Shown piece after piece: positions 53,443-63,212 of a stretch of DNA of 64,000 nt. A program made the translations under genes and the position numbers. Origin of the DNA: G965233625 sp965233625 (GTDB taxonomy: Bacteria; Planctomycetota; Planctomycetia; Pirellulales; Pirellulaceae). Numbering within the stretch: the first letter of the stretch is position 1; every line of letters starts with the position of its first letter. The stretch is taken from the NCBI GenBank assembly GCA_965233625.1, contig OZ247499.1:2790001-2854000 (forward strand), in the 5' to 3' direction. The notes under the pieces were generated by a model. The model saw nothing but the letters and a program-made list of their open reading frames with translations. It was not told the DNA's origin and ran no database searches.

Positions 53443-54912
53443 ATGTCCAACGGAGCCGTTCAAGTGTTCACTATCAGCGAAAGTCAGCAGGGCCGGCCGG
53501 GGCGGCTTTTCAACCGGCGGGCGTTTCTTCAAGTTGGCGGCTTGGGGCTGGGCGGATTGACCCTGGCGAACCTGCTGGCAGCGGAAGCGAAAGCGGGCGA
53601 AAAGAGCATCACCACGGGTAAGTCGGTCGTGTTGTTGTTCCTACAAGGCGGCCCGCCTCAGGTGGAAACCTTCAACCCCATCATGGAGGCTCCTGCCAAT
53701 ACGCGCAGCTGCATCGGCGAAGTAAAAACGCAGCTTCCAGGCATCACCTTCGGCAGCGCCTTTCCGAAGCTCGGACAGATGGCCAAGAAAATCTCCGTCG
53801 TCCGTTCTTTCGCATCAGGCGATGGCGGGCACAATCAATTGCCTGTGCTGACCGGCAACAGCCCGCTGGAGGCGACCATGGGCGCCCAGTTTGCAAAACT
53901 GGCAGGGGCGAATCATCCTCGCACCGCCATGCCGACGCACACGGTGGTGCTGCCAGAACAGGTCAAGCCGGGGCTGAAGCTGGGCGAACCGACAGGACCG
54001 TTCAGCTACGGCTATATCAAGCAGAACTATCCGGCGGCCGGCTCACTCGGCTCCTCCTCCAGCGGAGTCCTGCTCGACGGCGGCGAAGGGCTGACCGGTG
54101 ATCTGACGTTAAATCTGCCGCGTGGCCGTTTCGATGACCGTCGCACGCTGCTGGCGGAACTGGATTCGATGAAACGCGGCCTGGACCGCACCGGCGAACT
54201 ACACAGTGCGCAGGCTTCGAACGTGCAGGCCTTTGAAGTGCTGACCCGCGGCATCGCAGAGGCGTTTGACCTCTCGCGGGAAGACGCCCGCACGGTGGCC
54301 CGTTACGACACCAGCGGCCTGTTCCGCATGGAGGATTACCACCGCGGCGGCAAACATTACAACAACCTGCGTAACCAGTCGCGGATCACCAATCAGCTTG
54401 GCAAACAGATGCTGCTGGCCCGGCGTCTGTGCGAAGCCGGTTGCGGTTTTGTGACAGTGGTGGATGGCTGCTGGGACTTCCACGGCGACGGTAACAATCC
54501 GCCCACCCCTGTGGGCATGCCGGTGCTGGGTCCGCAGGTGGATCATGCCGTGGCGGCGTTTCTGCAAGATCTGGAAGATCGCGGCCTCAGCGACGACATT
54601 CTGCTGATCGTTACGGGCGAGATGGGACGTTCGCCCAACAAGAACAACAAGAACGGCGGCACGGGCCATTGGGGCCGGTTAACGCCGCTGCTGGTCGCCG
54701 GTGGTGGTTTGAATATGGGGCAGGTGATCGGCCGCACCGACCGCAACGGCGGCGAAGCAACTTCGCAGCAATATCTGCCAAAGCATCTGCTGGCCACCGT
54801 CATGCAGACGCTGTTCAACCCGGCCGAAACGCGTCTGGTCGCCGGCCTACCCCGCGAACTTGAGACGACCATCACCAGCGGAGAGCCGATCCGCGAACTC
54901 ATGAAATCTTAA
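53443..54912 (+). CDS. DUF1501 protein with Tat signal
   Basis: 489 residues. A twin-arginine signal NRRAFLQVGGLGLGGLTLANLLA (Arg25-Arg26) begins just after a short polar leader. The DUF1501 domain follows: SVVLLFLQGGPPQVETFNPIMEAP, SVVRSFASGDGGHN, then a conserved GEMGRSPNKNNKNGGTGHWGRLTPLLVAGGGLNMG block near the C-terminus. The domain belongs to the alkaline-phosphatase superfamily and is greatly expanded in planctomycetes, where it often sits beside cytochrome-type DUF1553/1549 genes; none is adjacent here. Probably a folded periplasmic hydrolase. Confidence 0.9.
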   Translation: MSNGAVQVFTISESQQGRPGRLFNRRAFLQVGGLGLGGLTLANLLAAEAKAGEKSITTGKSVVLLFLQGGPPQVETFNPIMEAPANTRSCIGEVKTQLPGITFGSAFPKLGQMAKKISVVRSFASGDGGHNQLPVLTGNSPLEATMGAQFAKLAGANHPRTAMPTHTVVLPEQVKPGLKLGEPTGPFSYGYIKQNYPAAGSLGSSSSGVLLDGGEGLTGDLTLNLPRGRFDDRRTLLAELDSMKRGLDRTGELHSAQASNVQAFEVLTRGIAEAFDLSREDARTVARYDTSGLFRMEDYHRGGKHYNNLRNQSRITNQLGKQMLLARRLCEAGCGFVTVVDGCWDFHGDGNNPPTPVGMPVLGPQVDHAVAAFLQDLEDRGLSDDILLIVTGEMGRSPNKNNKNGGTGHWGRLTPLLVAGGGLNMGQVIGRTDRNGGEATSQQYLPKHLLATVMQTLFNPAETRLVAGLPRELETTITSGEPIRELMKS

Positions 54913-55012
54913 CATGCCGCCTATCGCGCGACATTTGCAGTTGCGCAGCCCAGCGGATTAAATGGGAAGGCGAAGGACTGAAAGAAAACGCCTTGTTCGC
55001 CTGGGGTGGAAA

Positions 55013-57013
55013 ATGTTGAATGTACGTTGCTTTGCACTTACGTGCGGCTGCCTGTTAATCGCCAGCACGGTCTTCGCGCAAGGACGGCCCACAAGAAACC
55101 CGGGCGCCGCGCCGGCACAGCCCGTGCCCGCGGGGGGCAATGGCTCGTTCGCTCTGTTGCCCCGCATCCGCATTCAGACGCAGACCCGCCGCGGTCACGC
55201 GCGGATGAGCAAAGGCAAACTCTATTTGAATCAGGAGAAAAACGCGGCGCAAGTGGTGCTCACCGCGCCGGCGCCGCCTGAGTATGACCTGACCTTCAAA
55301 GGTGTGCGGTCACTGGGCGAAGGTACGCTGATCGCCGGTTTTGTCATGGATGGCCAACGGCTGCACTTTGTCGTCAATGAGCATCGCGACGATAAAATCG
55401 TCACCGGGCTGCGGACCATCGTGGACAAAAAGGTGAAATATCCCAACGGCGTCTATGGTTCGCAGTTCAAGACAGGCCGGCCGTTTGAACTGATCGTTCA
55501 CGTGCGGCGGGGCGAAGTTGCTGCGACGCTGGACGGTCGCAAACTGTTCTACTGGCAGGGCAAGGGAACCGATCCGTATCCGGACGGCTCCAACTTCTAC
55601 AAGATCAAAGAAGACCCTTCGTTCTCCGTCGGTTCCTGGAATGCGAAGTTTGACTTCGATGAGATCAATCTCACACCGCTGCGGAACGCCGGACAACTTG
55701 CCTGGAACCTCAACAAAGCGGCGCCGGCGGTCCCCGTAAAGCCAGCCATGCCGGTAACACCCACCAAGCCCATGCCAGCGGATACCGCCAGCAACACCAC
55801 GCCCGGATCAACACCTGGCAGGGCAGAGCCAGAGCCAGCACTGCCCAAGCAGGATGCGGGACTTAAGGCGGACCGCTCCTTCCCCTACGTGACAAAGAAC
55901 CGCGCGGTGTTTGCGATATCGCCCTCAGCACGTTACGTGGCGGCGAATATTCAGGACGACAAGGTGACAATCTTTGACACCGCTACGGGCAAAGAGGCGA
56001 AATCGCTGGAAACCGGCGGCAACATCGCTGCGCTCTCCTTCGCCAAATCTAGTCGCGGCCTGCCGGATCTGTACGTCGGCCAAGGCTCGAACGTTCAGCA
56101 GTGGAACACGGCCAAAGGAGAGCGGACCGTTAACGAACGGATGGCGATTCCGATCAGCATCATGGAGTATGTGCCCAGGTACGACATTCTGTTTGCATCC
56201 TCGGCCACTTTTCACGCCATGTATATGCTGAAGGTTGAGTCGCCGTTACGCGTCCTGGGCAACGCCGTCGTCTACGGCGCGTACACCGTTTCGCCCGATG
56301 GAGACGTGATGGCGGCGGCCGGTTACAGCCGCGAACTTTTCATTCACGATGTCTGGAATAAACGGGACAACGTCGCCAACGGACACATGCGATACAAGCT
56401 GACCGACCTGCCATCGCTAGTGACGGCCGTGGATTTCAGCCGCGATAGCAAGCGTCTGGCGGTGGGTTTCAAAGACGGCCTGGTGCGGATCTACGATGTT
56501 GCCTCGCAGAAGATAGTCAGCAGCTTGAAGACGGGCGCCCCGGTGGGCAGCCTGATCTTCTCCAGCGATGGCAAACAACTGGCTGTGTCTTACAAAGGCA
56601 TCAACATTTACGACATCGCCAAGGGCGAAGTGATCAAAGAGATCGTGCCCGCAACCTGGCACGTCCGCCGCATGACGGCTTCCGGTAACCGCAGCACGGC
56701 CGCCGCAATCATTGAGTCGCAGAATAAAGAGAAACTGCTGCAAGTCTGGAGCATGTCCAAGCTCTTCAGTGGAGAACCAGCCGCACCCGCCATCGCCAGC
56801 AACGGTGGCTCCACCGCTGCCGGTCCGGCTGAATCCTTATCGTACCGCACCTGGCGCACCGCCGATGGTAAGTACGAGATCATCGCCGCTTTCGTTCGTG
56901 CCAGCGGCAGCGTCGTGTACCTGAAACGCAAGAACGACGGCGCCGTGATTCCCGTTAAGAAAGAACTGCTATCGCGGCCGGACCTGTCGTGGGTGCGGTT
57001 GAAATCAAAGTAA
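55013..57013 (+). CDS. Exported WD40-repeat protein with SHD1-like C-terminus
   Basis: 666 residues from ATG 55013 (the frame opens at 54962), with a signal peptide (FALTCGCLLIASTVFA). Residues ~60-225 are a concanavalin-like/3-keto-disaccharide-hydrolase-like domain (GTLIAGFVMDGQRLHFVVNE, GRPFELIVHVRRGEVAATLDGRKLFYWQG). Residues ~290-590 contain WD40-type blades (VTIFDTATGKEAKSLETGG; KRLAVGFKDGLVRIYDVASQKIV; KQLAVSYKGINIYDIAKGEV). Residues 608-666 look like the SHD1 domain (YRTWRTADGKYEIIAAFVR...VYLKRKNDGAVIPVKKELLS), common in planctomycetes. It may bind sugars and proteins in the periplasm. It lies 100 bases after DUF1501 on the same strand. Confidence 0.8.
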   Translation: MLNVRCFALTCGCLLIASTVFAQGRPTRNPGAAPAQPVPAGGNGSFALLPRIRIQTQTRRGHARMSKGKLYLNQEKNAAQVVLTAPAPPEYDLTFKGVRSLGEGTLIAGFVMDGQRLHFVVNEHRDDKIVTGLRTIVDKKVKYPNGVYGSQFKTGRPFELIVHVRRGEVAATLDGRKLFYWQGKGTDPYPDGSNFYKIKEDPSFSVGSWNAKFDFDEINLTPLRNAGQLAWNLNKAAPAVPVKPAMPVTPTKPMPADTASNTTPGSTPGRAEPEPALPKQDAGLKADRSFPYVTKNRAVFAISPSARYVAANIQDDKVTIFDTATGKEAKSLETGGNIAALSFAKSSRGLPDLYVGQGSNVQQWNTAKGERTVNERMAIPISIMEYVPRYDILFASSATFHAMYMLKVESPLRVLGNAVVYGAYTVSPDGDVMAAAGYSRELFIHDVWNKRDNVANGHMRYKLTDLPSLVTAVDFSRDSKRLAVGFKDGLVRIYDVASQKIVSSLKTGAPVGSLIFSSDGKQLAVSYKGINIYDIAKGEVIKEIVPATWHVRRMTASGNRSTAAAIIESQNKEKLLQVWSMSKLFSGEPAAPAIASNGGSTAAGPAESLSYRTWRTADGKYEIIAAFVRASGSVVYLKRKNDGAVIPVKKELLSRPDLSWVRLKSK

Positions 57014-60000
57014 CTACGCTTCCTTCTCGCCATTGGACTCATCGTCTGAATCGATTGCGTCGCCGGGTGAAGCATCTTCCGTCGTCGGCGGTTCATCTTC
57101 AACGTGTTCCGTCGCGGGTGTTTCGTCCACTGGTTCTGCAACGACGATGTCCGCGGGTTTACTCCGGGCTGCGGGTTGCTCTCCTTCGGTCGCGGTGTCA
57201 GTGTTGCCATCTGTGTCGTTTGACGACGGGCTGAACTTACGCAGCACCACGTAGAAGACCGGCGTCAGAAACAGGCCAAAGATCGTCACGCCCAGCATGC
57301 CGCTGAACACCGCCGTTCCCAGCGCCTGACGCATCTCGGCGCCGGCGCCCGTGGCGATCAGCAACGGGATCACGCCCAGGATAAACGAGAACGCGGTCAT
57401 CAGGATCGGCCGCAGTCGCAGGCGGCATGCTTCCACCGCTGCCTCGAACCGGTTCCGCCCGGCGTCTTCTTCCGCCTTGGCGAATTCCACAATCAGAATC
57501 GCATTCTTGCATGCCAGACCCACCAGCACGATAAAACCAATCTGCGTCAGAATATTGTTATCCATGCCACGCAGCCACACACCCAAGATGGCGAACAGCA
57601 GGCACATCGGCACAATCAGAATCACCGCCAGCGGCAGCAACCAGCTTTCGTACTGCGCCGACAATGCCAGGAAGACGAACAGCACACACAGCGGAAAAAT
57701 GTACAACGCCGTATTGCCCGCGGCCTTCTCCTGATAAGACAGGTCCGTCCATTCATATCCAAAGCCTGGCGGCAAGGTTTCATCGGCAATACGCTCCATC
57801 GCCGCCATCGCCTGCCCGCTGCTATATCCCGGCAGGGTCGAACCGTTAACATCCGCCGCAGGATACAGGTTGTACCGCACCACACGGCTGGGCGCTGTGG
57901 TTTCGCGAATGGTCACCAGCGAGCCGAGCGGCACGATGGCGCCCGTATTACTGCGTGTCCGCAGGCGGGCGATGTCTGTTGATTCGTCGCGGAATTCAGA
58001 TTCGGCCTGCGCCGTTACACGGTAGGTGCGGCCCAGATAGTTGAAGTCGTTGACGTAAGAGGAACCCAGGTAAATCTGCAACGCCTCAAACACGTTATTG
58101 ATAGGCACGTTCAGCATCTGCACCTTGGTGCGGTCAACATCGGCGTAGATCTGCGGGGTCGAAGTTTTGAAGTTGGAAAAAACCTGCACCATGCCTTCTT
58201 CCGCATTGGCCTTGGCCACCACCTTGTTGGTCACCTCACGCAGAGCGTCGACCCCCGCGCCGCTGCGGTCTTGAATCTGCAGCTTAAAACCACCACCGGT
58301 GCCCACACCGCGGACGGGCGGCGGCGGAATAACAAACACCAGCGCTTCATCAATCGCGGCCATCCGTTCCCGCAGTTCCTTCACCACCTCGTCCAGTTGC
58401 TGCCCTTTGGCCGCGCGGTCTTTGGCGTTCGCCAGCACCGGGAACACCGCGGCTGCGTTGGAGCTATTGGTCCGCGTGGCGCCGGAAAAACCCGTAAACG
58501 AAACGGCGTCCGTAATGCCGGGCGTGTCCAGCGCTTCCGCAACAACACGTCGCGTCACCGCATCCGTCCGGTCCAGCGAAGCGCCTTCGGGAAGTTCAAT
58601 AGCGATAATCACATAGCCCTGATCCTGCTCAGGAATAAAGCCCACCGGCACCTGCGTGAAGCCAAAGTATGTCGCCCCCAGCAGCCCGCCGTAGACGATC
58701 AGGATCAGAAAGCTGACCCGCAACATCCGTTGCACAACGCCGGCGTAAGCATCGCTGGTATAGTCAAACACCTTGTTAAAAATCCAGGGGAACCAGCCGA
58801 ACAGTTTGCTGATAACCTTTCCCACGGGCCCTTTCTTCGTGTCTTTAGCCCGCAACAGCAGCACGCACATCGCCGGGCTAAGCGTCAGCGACACCAAGGT
58901 TGAAAACGCCGTCGAACAGGCGATGGTAATCGCAAACTGCCTGTAGAACTGACCACTGATCCCTGCGATAAACCCGGTAGGCACAAACACTGCGATCAGC
59001 ACCAGGGTCGTCGCAATCAGCGCGCCGCCAACTTCGTCCATGGCTTTACGCGTTGCATCGCGCGGCGAGAGCCCTTCGTCAATTAGCCGCTCGACGTTTT
59101 CAACCACCACAATCGCATCGTCCACCACCACGCCAATCGCCAGCACCAGCCCGAACAGCGACAGGTTGTTCAAACTGAAACCCAACGCGTACATCGCGGC
59201 AAAGGTGCCCACCAGCGAAATAGGGATCGCAATCACCGGCACAATGGTCGAACGCCAGCTCTGCAAAAAGATAAACACCGTCAGCACCACCAGCAGCCCC
59301 GCCTGCCACAACGTGGTGAACACTTCGTCGATGGATTCTTCCACAAAGGCAGTCGGGTTATAGATAGCCTGATAATCAAGCCCCGGCGGGAACCGGTCTG
59401 AAAGGTCTTCAACGGTGTTCAGTACGTTGCGTGTGGTTTCAATCGCGTTAGAGCCTGGCCGCTGCGAGATGACCATCGCGACCGCTTTCTTTTCGCCCAT
59501 ATAACTTCGCACCGAATAATCCGTGGCGCCAAGTTCAATCCGCGCGACATCGCCCAGCCGGACCAGCCGGCCCTGCTCGCCAGACTTGATCACAATCTGC
59601 CGGAACTCTTCCGGCTCTTTCAGCCGGCCCTGCGTATTGACGTTAATCTGAAAGGCGTTGTCGTTATTTTCCAGCGGCTGCTGCCCGATCACACCGGCTG
59701 CCACTTGCACGTTCTGTTCGCGGAGCGAGCGGACAACTTCGCCGGGCGTTAATTCAACAGCGGCCAGACGCTCCGTATCCAGCCAGATACGCATCGAATA
59801 CTCGCTGGCGCCAAACAGCTGCACTTCGCCCACACCATCAATGCGCGAGATCACATCACGCAACTGCAGGTACGCAAAGTTGCCGATGTAAAGCTGATCG
59901 CGGGAATCGTCGGGCGAATACAGATGAATCACCAGCAGCAGGTCCGGCGACGACTTACGCGTCGTCACACCAATCTGCCGCACCTCCGCTGGCAGACGCG

Positions 60001-60352
60001 GTTCGGCCACGGCCACCCGGTTCTGCACCAGCACCTGAGCCTGATCAATATCCGTCCCCAGGTCGAACGTAATGGTCATCTGCAGAGCACCGTCGGAAGA
60101 CGCCTGCGACTCCATATACAGCATGCCTTCAACGCCGTTAATCTCCTGCTCCAGCGGCGTGGCCACTGTCTTGGAAATCACGTCGGGCGTGGCTCCCGGA
60201 TAGCTGGCGCGGACCACCACCGTTGGCAGCGCTACCTCCGGATACTGTCCCACCGGCAACTGGTAATACGCCAGCGCGCCGACCAGCACAATCAGAATCG
60301 AAATCACGCCGGCGAAAATCGGCCTGTCGATAAAGAAGTGAGATAACTTCAT
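57014..60352 (-). CDS. RND efflux pump inner-membrane transporter (AcrB/HAE1 type)
   Basis: 1112 residues, proton-driven drug or solvent exporter. The N-terminus MKLSHFFIDRPIFAGVISI is typical of HAE1 pumps. The proton-relay Asp pair is in IGVVVDDAIVVVENVERL (helix 4), and the second-half helices include ALGTAVFSGMLGVTIFGLFLTPVFYVVLRKF. Twelve membrane helices and two large periplasmic loops are expected. After residue ~1045 it has a ~60-residue acidic Asp/Glu/Thr tail ending SNGEKEA, which is unusual. Its stop abuts the stop of the convergent gene. Nine bases after the fusion-protein gene, so one operon. Confidence 0.95.
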   Translation of the reverse strand: MKLSHFFIDRPIFAGVISILIVLVGALAYYQLPVGQYPEVALPTVVVRASYPGATPDVISKTVATPLEQEINGVEGMLYMESQASSDGALQMTITFDLGTDIDQAQVLVQNRVAVAEPRLPAEVRQIGVTTRKSSPDLLLVIHLYSPDDSRDQLYIGNFAYLQLRDVISRIDGVGEVQLFGASEYSMRIWLDTERLAAVELTPGEVVRSLREQNVQVAAGVIGQQPLENNDNAFQINVNTQGRLKEPEEFRQIVIKSGEQGRLVRLGDVARIELGATDYSVRSYMGEKKAVAMVISQRPGSNAIETTRNVLNTVEDLSDRFPPGLDYQAIYNPTAFVEESIDEVFTTLWQAGLLVVLTVFIFLQSWRSTIVPVIAIPISLVGTFAAMYALGFSLNNLSLFGLVLAIGVVVDDAIVVVENVERLIDEGLSPRDATRKAMDEVGGALIATTLVLIAVFVPTGFIAGISGQFYRQFAITIACSTAFSTLVSLTLSPAMCVLLLRAKDTKKGPVGKVISKLFGWFPWIFNKVFDYTSDAYAGVVQRMLRVSFLILIVYGGLLGATYFGFTQVPVGFIPEQDQGYVIIAIELPEGASLDRTDAVTRRVVAEALDTPGITDAVSFTGFSGATRTNSSNAAAVFPVLANAKDRAAKGQQLDEVVKELRERMAAIDEALVFVIPPPPVRGVGTGGGFKLQIQDRSGAGVDALREVTNKVVAKANAEEGMVQVFSNFKTSTPQIYADVDRTKVQMLNVPINNVFEALQIYLGSSYVNDFNYLGRTYRVTAQAESEFRDESTDIARLRTRSNTGAIVPLGSLVTIRETTAPSRVVRYNLYPAADVNGSTLPGYSSGQAMAAMERIADETLPPGFGYEWTDLSYQEKAAGNTALYIFPLCVLFVFLALSAQYESWLLPLAVILIVPMCLLFAILGVWLRGMDNNILTQIGFIVLVGLACKNAILIVEFAKAEEDAGRNRFEAAVEACRLRLRPILMTAFSFILGVIPLLIATGAGAEMRQALGTAVFSGMLGVTIFGLFLTPVFYVVLRKFSPSSNDTDGNTDTATEGEQPAARSKPADIVVAEPVDETPATEHVEDEPPTTEDASPGDAIDSDDESNGEKEA

Positions 60353-60361
60353 GGTTCACTC

Positions 60362-61780
60362 CTATTTCAAAGACTCAGCGGGATTGTCGTCAACGTCATC
60401 GTAAGGCTTGTCGTTCTGCTGGATCCCGTCGGGAATTTCCGCGGGCTGCCGCGTGAGCCAGTCTTCTTTCAGCACCGGCTGATAGTTGTCGGGCAGGTCT
60501 GGATCATCCCTGGCTTCAAGCGTTACCGTTTCTGTTGCCACTTGCATTTCAGGGAAGACTCGCTGAAGTCCGCGGGTGACAATCTTCTCGTCACCTTCCA
60601 GCCCGTCGCGGATAATCCGCAATCCGTGCGAAAGCGGGCCAAGCTGAATATTCTTGCGGACAATTTTGTTGCCGTCGCCAATCGTATAAACGAACTTCTC
60701 TGACTGGTCGCTGCCCACCGCACTATCGGGAATCATCACGGCCTCGTACTGGCCGCTGCCGGGCAGCCGGACTTTAACGAATAAACCTGGCGTGAGCAGT
60801 CCGTCTTCATTCGCCAGAATGGCCCGGCCGCGGATGGTGCCGGTATTGGGATCGATGCGGTTATCAACAAAGTCCATGTGCCCGGAATGCGGGAAGCCCG
60901 TTTCATCCACCAGGGCGACGCGGACAGGGTTTTTCACATCGCGCGAGCTTTCTCTTTTCCCCTCTTTCGCCAGCCGGGCGTATTTCAGAAACGCCTGTTC
61001 ATTCGCATCGAAATAGCAATGAATCGGATTGGTGGACACGATGGTGGTCAGCAGCGTGGATTGATTGGTGCCACCACTGATGAGGTTTCCTTCGGTTACA
61101 TACCGGCGGCTGATCCTGCCGCTGACCGGCGCGCGGATACGTGTGTACTGAAGATTCAGCTTCGCCGTTTCGACGTTGGCTTCCGCCGTGGCAATTGCGG
61201 CGCTGGCGGTGGCGATGCCGGCTTTGGCCGATTCGACTTTGGCGTTGGCGGCTTCGATGGCGGCGCCGGCTTGCAGCTGCTCGCTCTCGCGGATGTCTAC
61301 TTCTTCTCGCGGCACAGCGCCGGTTGGCGCCAGACGCTTGGCGCGGTCCAGCCGTTTGTTGGCGAGATTCAGCTGGGCATCGGAGTCTGTCTTCTCGGCC
61401 TCAGCCTGCTTCAACAATGACTGGGACTCAGCCAGCCGCGCCTTCGACTCGGCCAGCCGCGCCTGGGCGCCGTTGAGTTCCGCCTCGAAGGGACGCGGAT
61501 CAATAATCGCCAGCAGGTCACCATGTTTAATCAACTGCCCTTCCTGAAAGTGCGTTGAAGACAGGTAACCGCTGACACGGGCACGCACTTCCACACTATC
61601 GATCGCTTCCAGACGCCCTGTATATTCGTCCCATTCAACAATTGGCATCACCACCGGGCTGGCGACCGTGACCTTGGTCAGTGGCAGGTCGCCGTTCTCT
61701 TCAGGAGGCGTCTGGCACCCCGACACGCCAAGCGTCGCTAAGAGTAAGATGGGAATCCAGCGTTCGTTCGATAATATCAT
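60362..61780 (-). CDS. RND efflux periplasmic adaptor lipoprotein
   Basis: 472 residues from ATG 61780. Lipobox GVSGC (Cys22) anchors it to the inner membrane. The order is beta-barrel/lipoyl half (VRARVSGYLSSTHFQEGQLIKHGDLLAIIDPRPFEAEL near residue 70-105), a long alpha-helical hairpin (residues 105-215, Ala/Glu-rich, ARLAESKARLAESQSLL) and the second lipoyl half (LNLQYTRIRAPVSGRISRRYV), then the barrel and membrane-proximal domain. It links the RND pump to an outer channel, which is not adjacent in this operon. Confidence 0.94.
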   Translation of the reverse strand: MILSNERWIPILLLATLGVSGCQTPPEENGDLPLTKVTVASPVVMPIVEWDEYTGRLEAIDSVEVRARVSGYLSSTHFQEGQLIKHGDLLAIIDPRPFEAELNGAQARLAESKARLAESQSLLKQAEAEKTDSDAQLNLANKRLDRAKRLAPTGAVPREEVDIRESEQLQAGAAIEAANAKVESAKAGIATASAAIATAEANVETAKLNLQYTRIRAPVSGRISRRYVTEGNLISGGTNQSTLLTTIVSTNPIHCYFDANEQAFLKYARLAKEGKRESSRDVKNPVRVALVDETGFPHSGHMDFVDNRIDPNTGTIRGRAILANEDGLLTPGLFVKVRLPGSGQYEAVMIPDSAVGSDQSEKFVYTIGDGNKIVRKNIQLGPLSHGLRIIRDGLEGDEKIVTRGLQRVFPEMQVATETVTLEARDDPDLPDNYQPVLKEDWLTRQPAEIPDGIQQNDKPYDDVDDNPAESLK

Positions 61781-61951
61781 TCGCTCTGTCTCTGCCACGC
61801 CGGGTTAAGGTTTGTACGGGCCAGTTAGTTCACGCGTAATCTAATTTCCTTGGTAATCTTAGAGTCGAGACCAGGGCAACGGTTACACCGCAACCGCCAG
61901 AATTTGCGGGAAATTAACGAATCAGGATCACGCATCGATGACCAGCAACCT

Positions 61952-63205
61952 ATGACGCCGCTATTCCTGACCGTGTGGATAGGGCTCTGCCTGATAGCCG
62001 CAGCGCAGCAGTTTGCTGCCTGGCGCCTGTTGAAACCGCAGCAAGCCGTGGGCGACGAAAAAGCCTATCTCGCCCATGGTGAGCAGCAGGACCCTTACAA
62101 GCCCCGCATGTTCCTCCGCGTGCCGTTAATGCATTGGCTGGCGAGGCGATGTTATCTGATGGGCTGTCCGTCTACCTGCCTGCGCGGCGTGATGGCGGTG
62201 TCGGGCATCGTTACCTGCGGCGCGGCGTTCTGGTCGGCAGGACTCGCGGGCGGTTTAACGGGAATGTTTGTCTGCGGCGGCGTGCTGCTCTGCCTTTTTG
62301 AACGCGTTGTGTTCAACCAGCACATGTGGCCCGACCCGCTCCTGGCGTGCTTTCTGGCCATCATCCAGTTGCTGCTGCTGACCGTCGAAGACGCCGTTCT
62401 ATGCGGCAGCCTGTGCGGCATACTCGTCGCGCTTTCCGCCCTCACCCGGCTCGAACAACTCGCGCTGGCGCCGGGCGTGTTCCTCGCGATTCTCGCCCGC
62501 GGCGCATCGCCTAGTCTGTTACTGCTGGCGTGCGTTGCAGGGCCGGCCGCAATCTCTTATCTGCTGTGGACACTCCACAACGGACTGCGGTACGGCATCT
62601 GGCTGCCTGATAACACCTGGCTCTTCAACCTGAAGGTGATGTCTTCGGAAGTCGAAGCAACCCAGCACGGACAGACCGTTCAGCAGCTTGTTCAGGACGT
62701 GGCGAAAGACTGGAAACAGCAATCCACGCGGCCCAGCGCAGGACTCTTTAACACGCTGCTACGCAGTCCATTCACGATGATCTACACGCTGCTTCGCCGC
62801 GTCGCATCGTTGCTTGGCCCCGAGACCGTTATCAGCCAGCGGCTACTGTCGCCCCGTGGCAAAGCCTACACGCAGCAGCTGCCGTGGGCGAAGGTTCTCA
62901 TGCACCTAGCGGCGCCAGGGTTTGTCACAGTGGCAATTATCTGGCAGCTGTATCTACTGCGTTCACCGCCCGTGTTTCTGATTCCCAGCGCATTCATCTT
63001 TGTCGCCTTCTGTGCATTTCACACACGTACGCGTTACCGGCTGAGCTTGCTACCTTCGCTAGGCGTGTGGCTGGCTTGGCTGGCGGGCAGCCCCGCGGCT
63101 TCTGCCGGCTTTGACATCACGTCGATGGTCTTCGCGGTAACGGCAGGCGGTTTACTATTTACCCTGCTGCTGGCCGGTGGGCGGCAGGAAATGGAACGGG
63201 CGTGA
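61952..63205 (+). CDS. Membrane protein resembling GT-C glycosyltransferases
   Basis: 417 residues from ATG 61952 (the frame opens at 61850). Ten or more hydrophobic segments, with a conserved-looking acidic pair early after the first helix (VGDEKAYL, residues ~33-40) and a loop RVPLMHWLARRCY, in the style of the PMT_2/ArnT-like GT-C family that moves sugars from polyprenyl phosphates. No signature is strong enough for a firm assignment. It is convergent with the DprE1-like gene, which may hint at a shared polyprenyl-sugar pathway. Confidence 0.55.
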   Translation: MTPLFLTVWIGLCLIAAAQQFAAWRLLKPQQAVGDEKAYLAHGEQQDPYKPRMFLRVPLMHWLARRCYLMGCPSTCLRGVMAVSGIVTCGAAFWSAGLAGGLTGMFVCGGVLLCLFERVVFNQHMWPDPLLACFLAIIQLLLLTVEDAVLCGSLCGILVALSALTRLEQLALAPGVFLAILARGASPSLLLLACVAGPAAISYLLWTLHNGLRYGIWLPDNTWLFNLKVMSSEVEATQHGQTVQQLVQDVAKDWKQQSTRPSAGLFNTLLRSPFTMIYTLLRRVASLLGPETVISQRLLSPRGKAYTQQLPWAKVLMHLAAPGFVTVAIIWQLYLLRSPPVFLIPSAFIFVAFCAFHTRTRYRLSLLPSLGVWLAWLAGSPAASAGFDITSMVFAVTAGGLLFTLLLAGGRQEMERA

Positions 63206-63212
63206 AGCAAAT

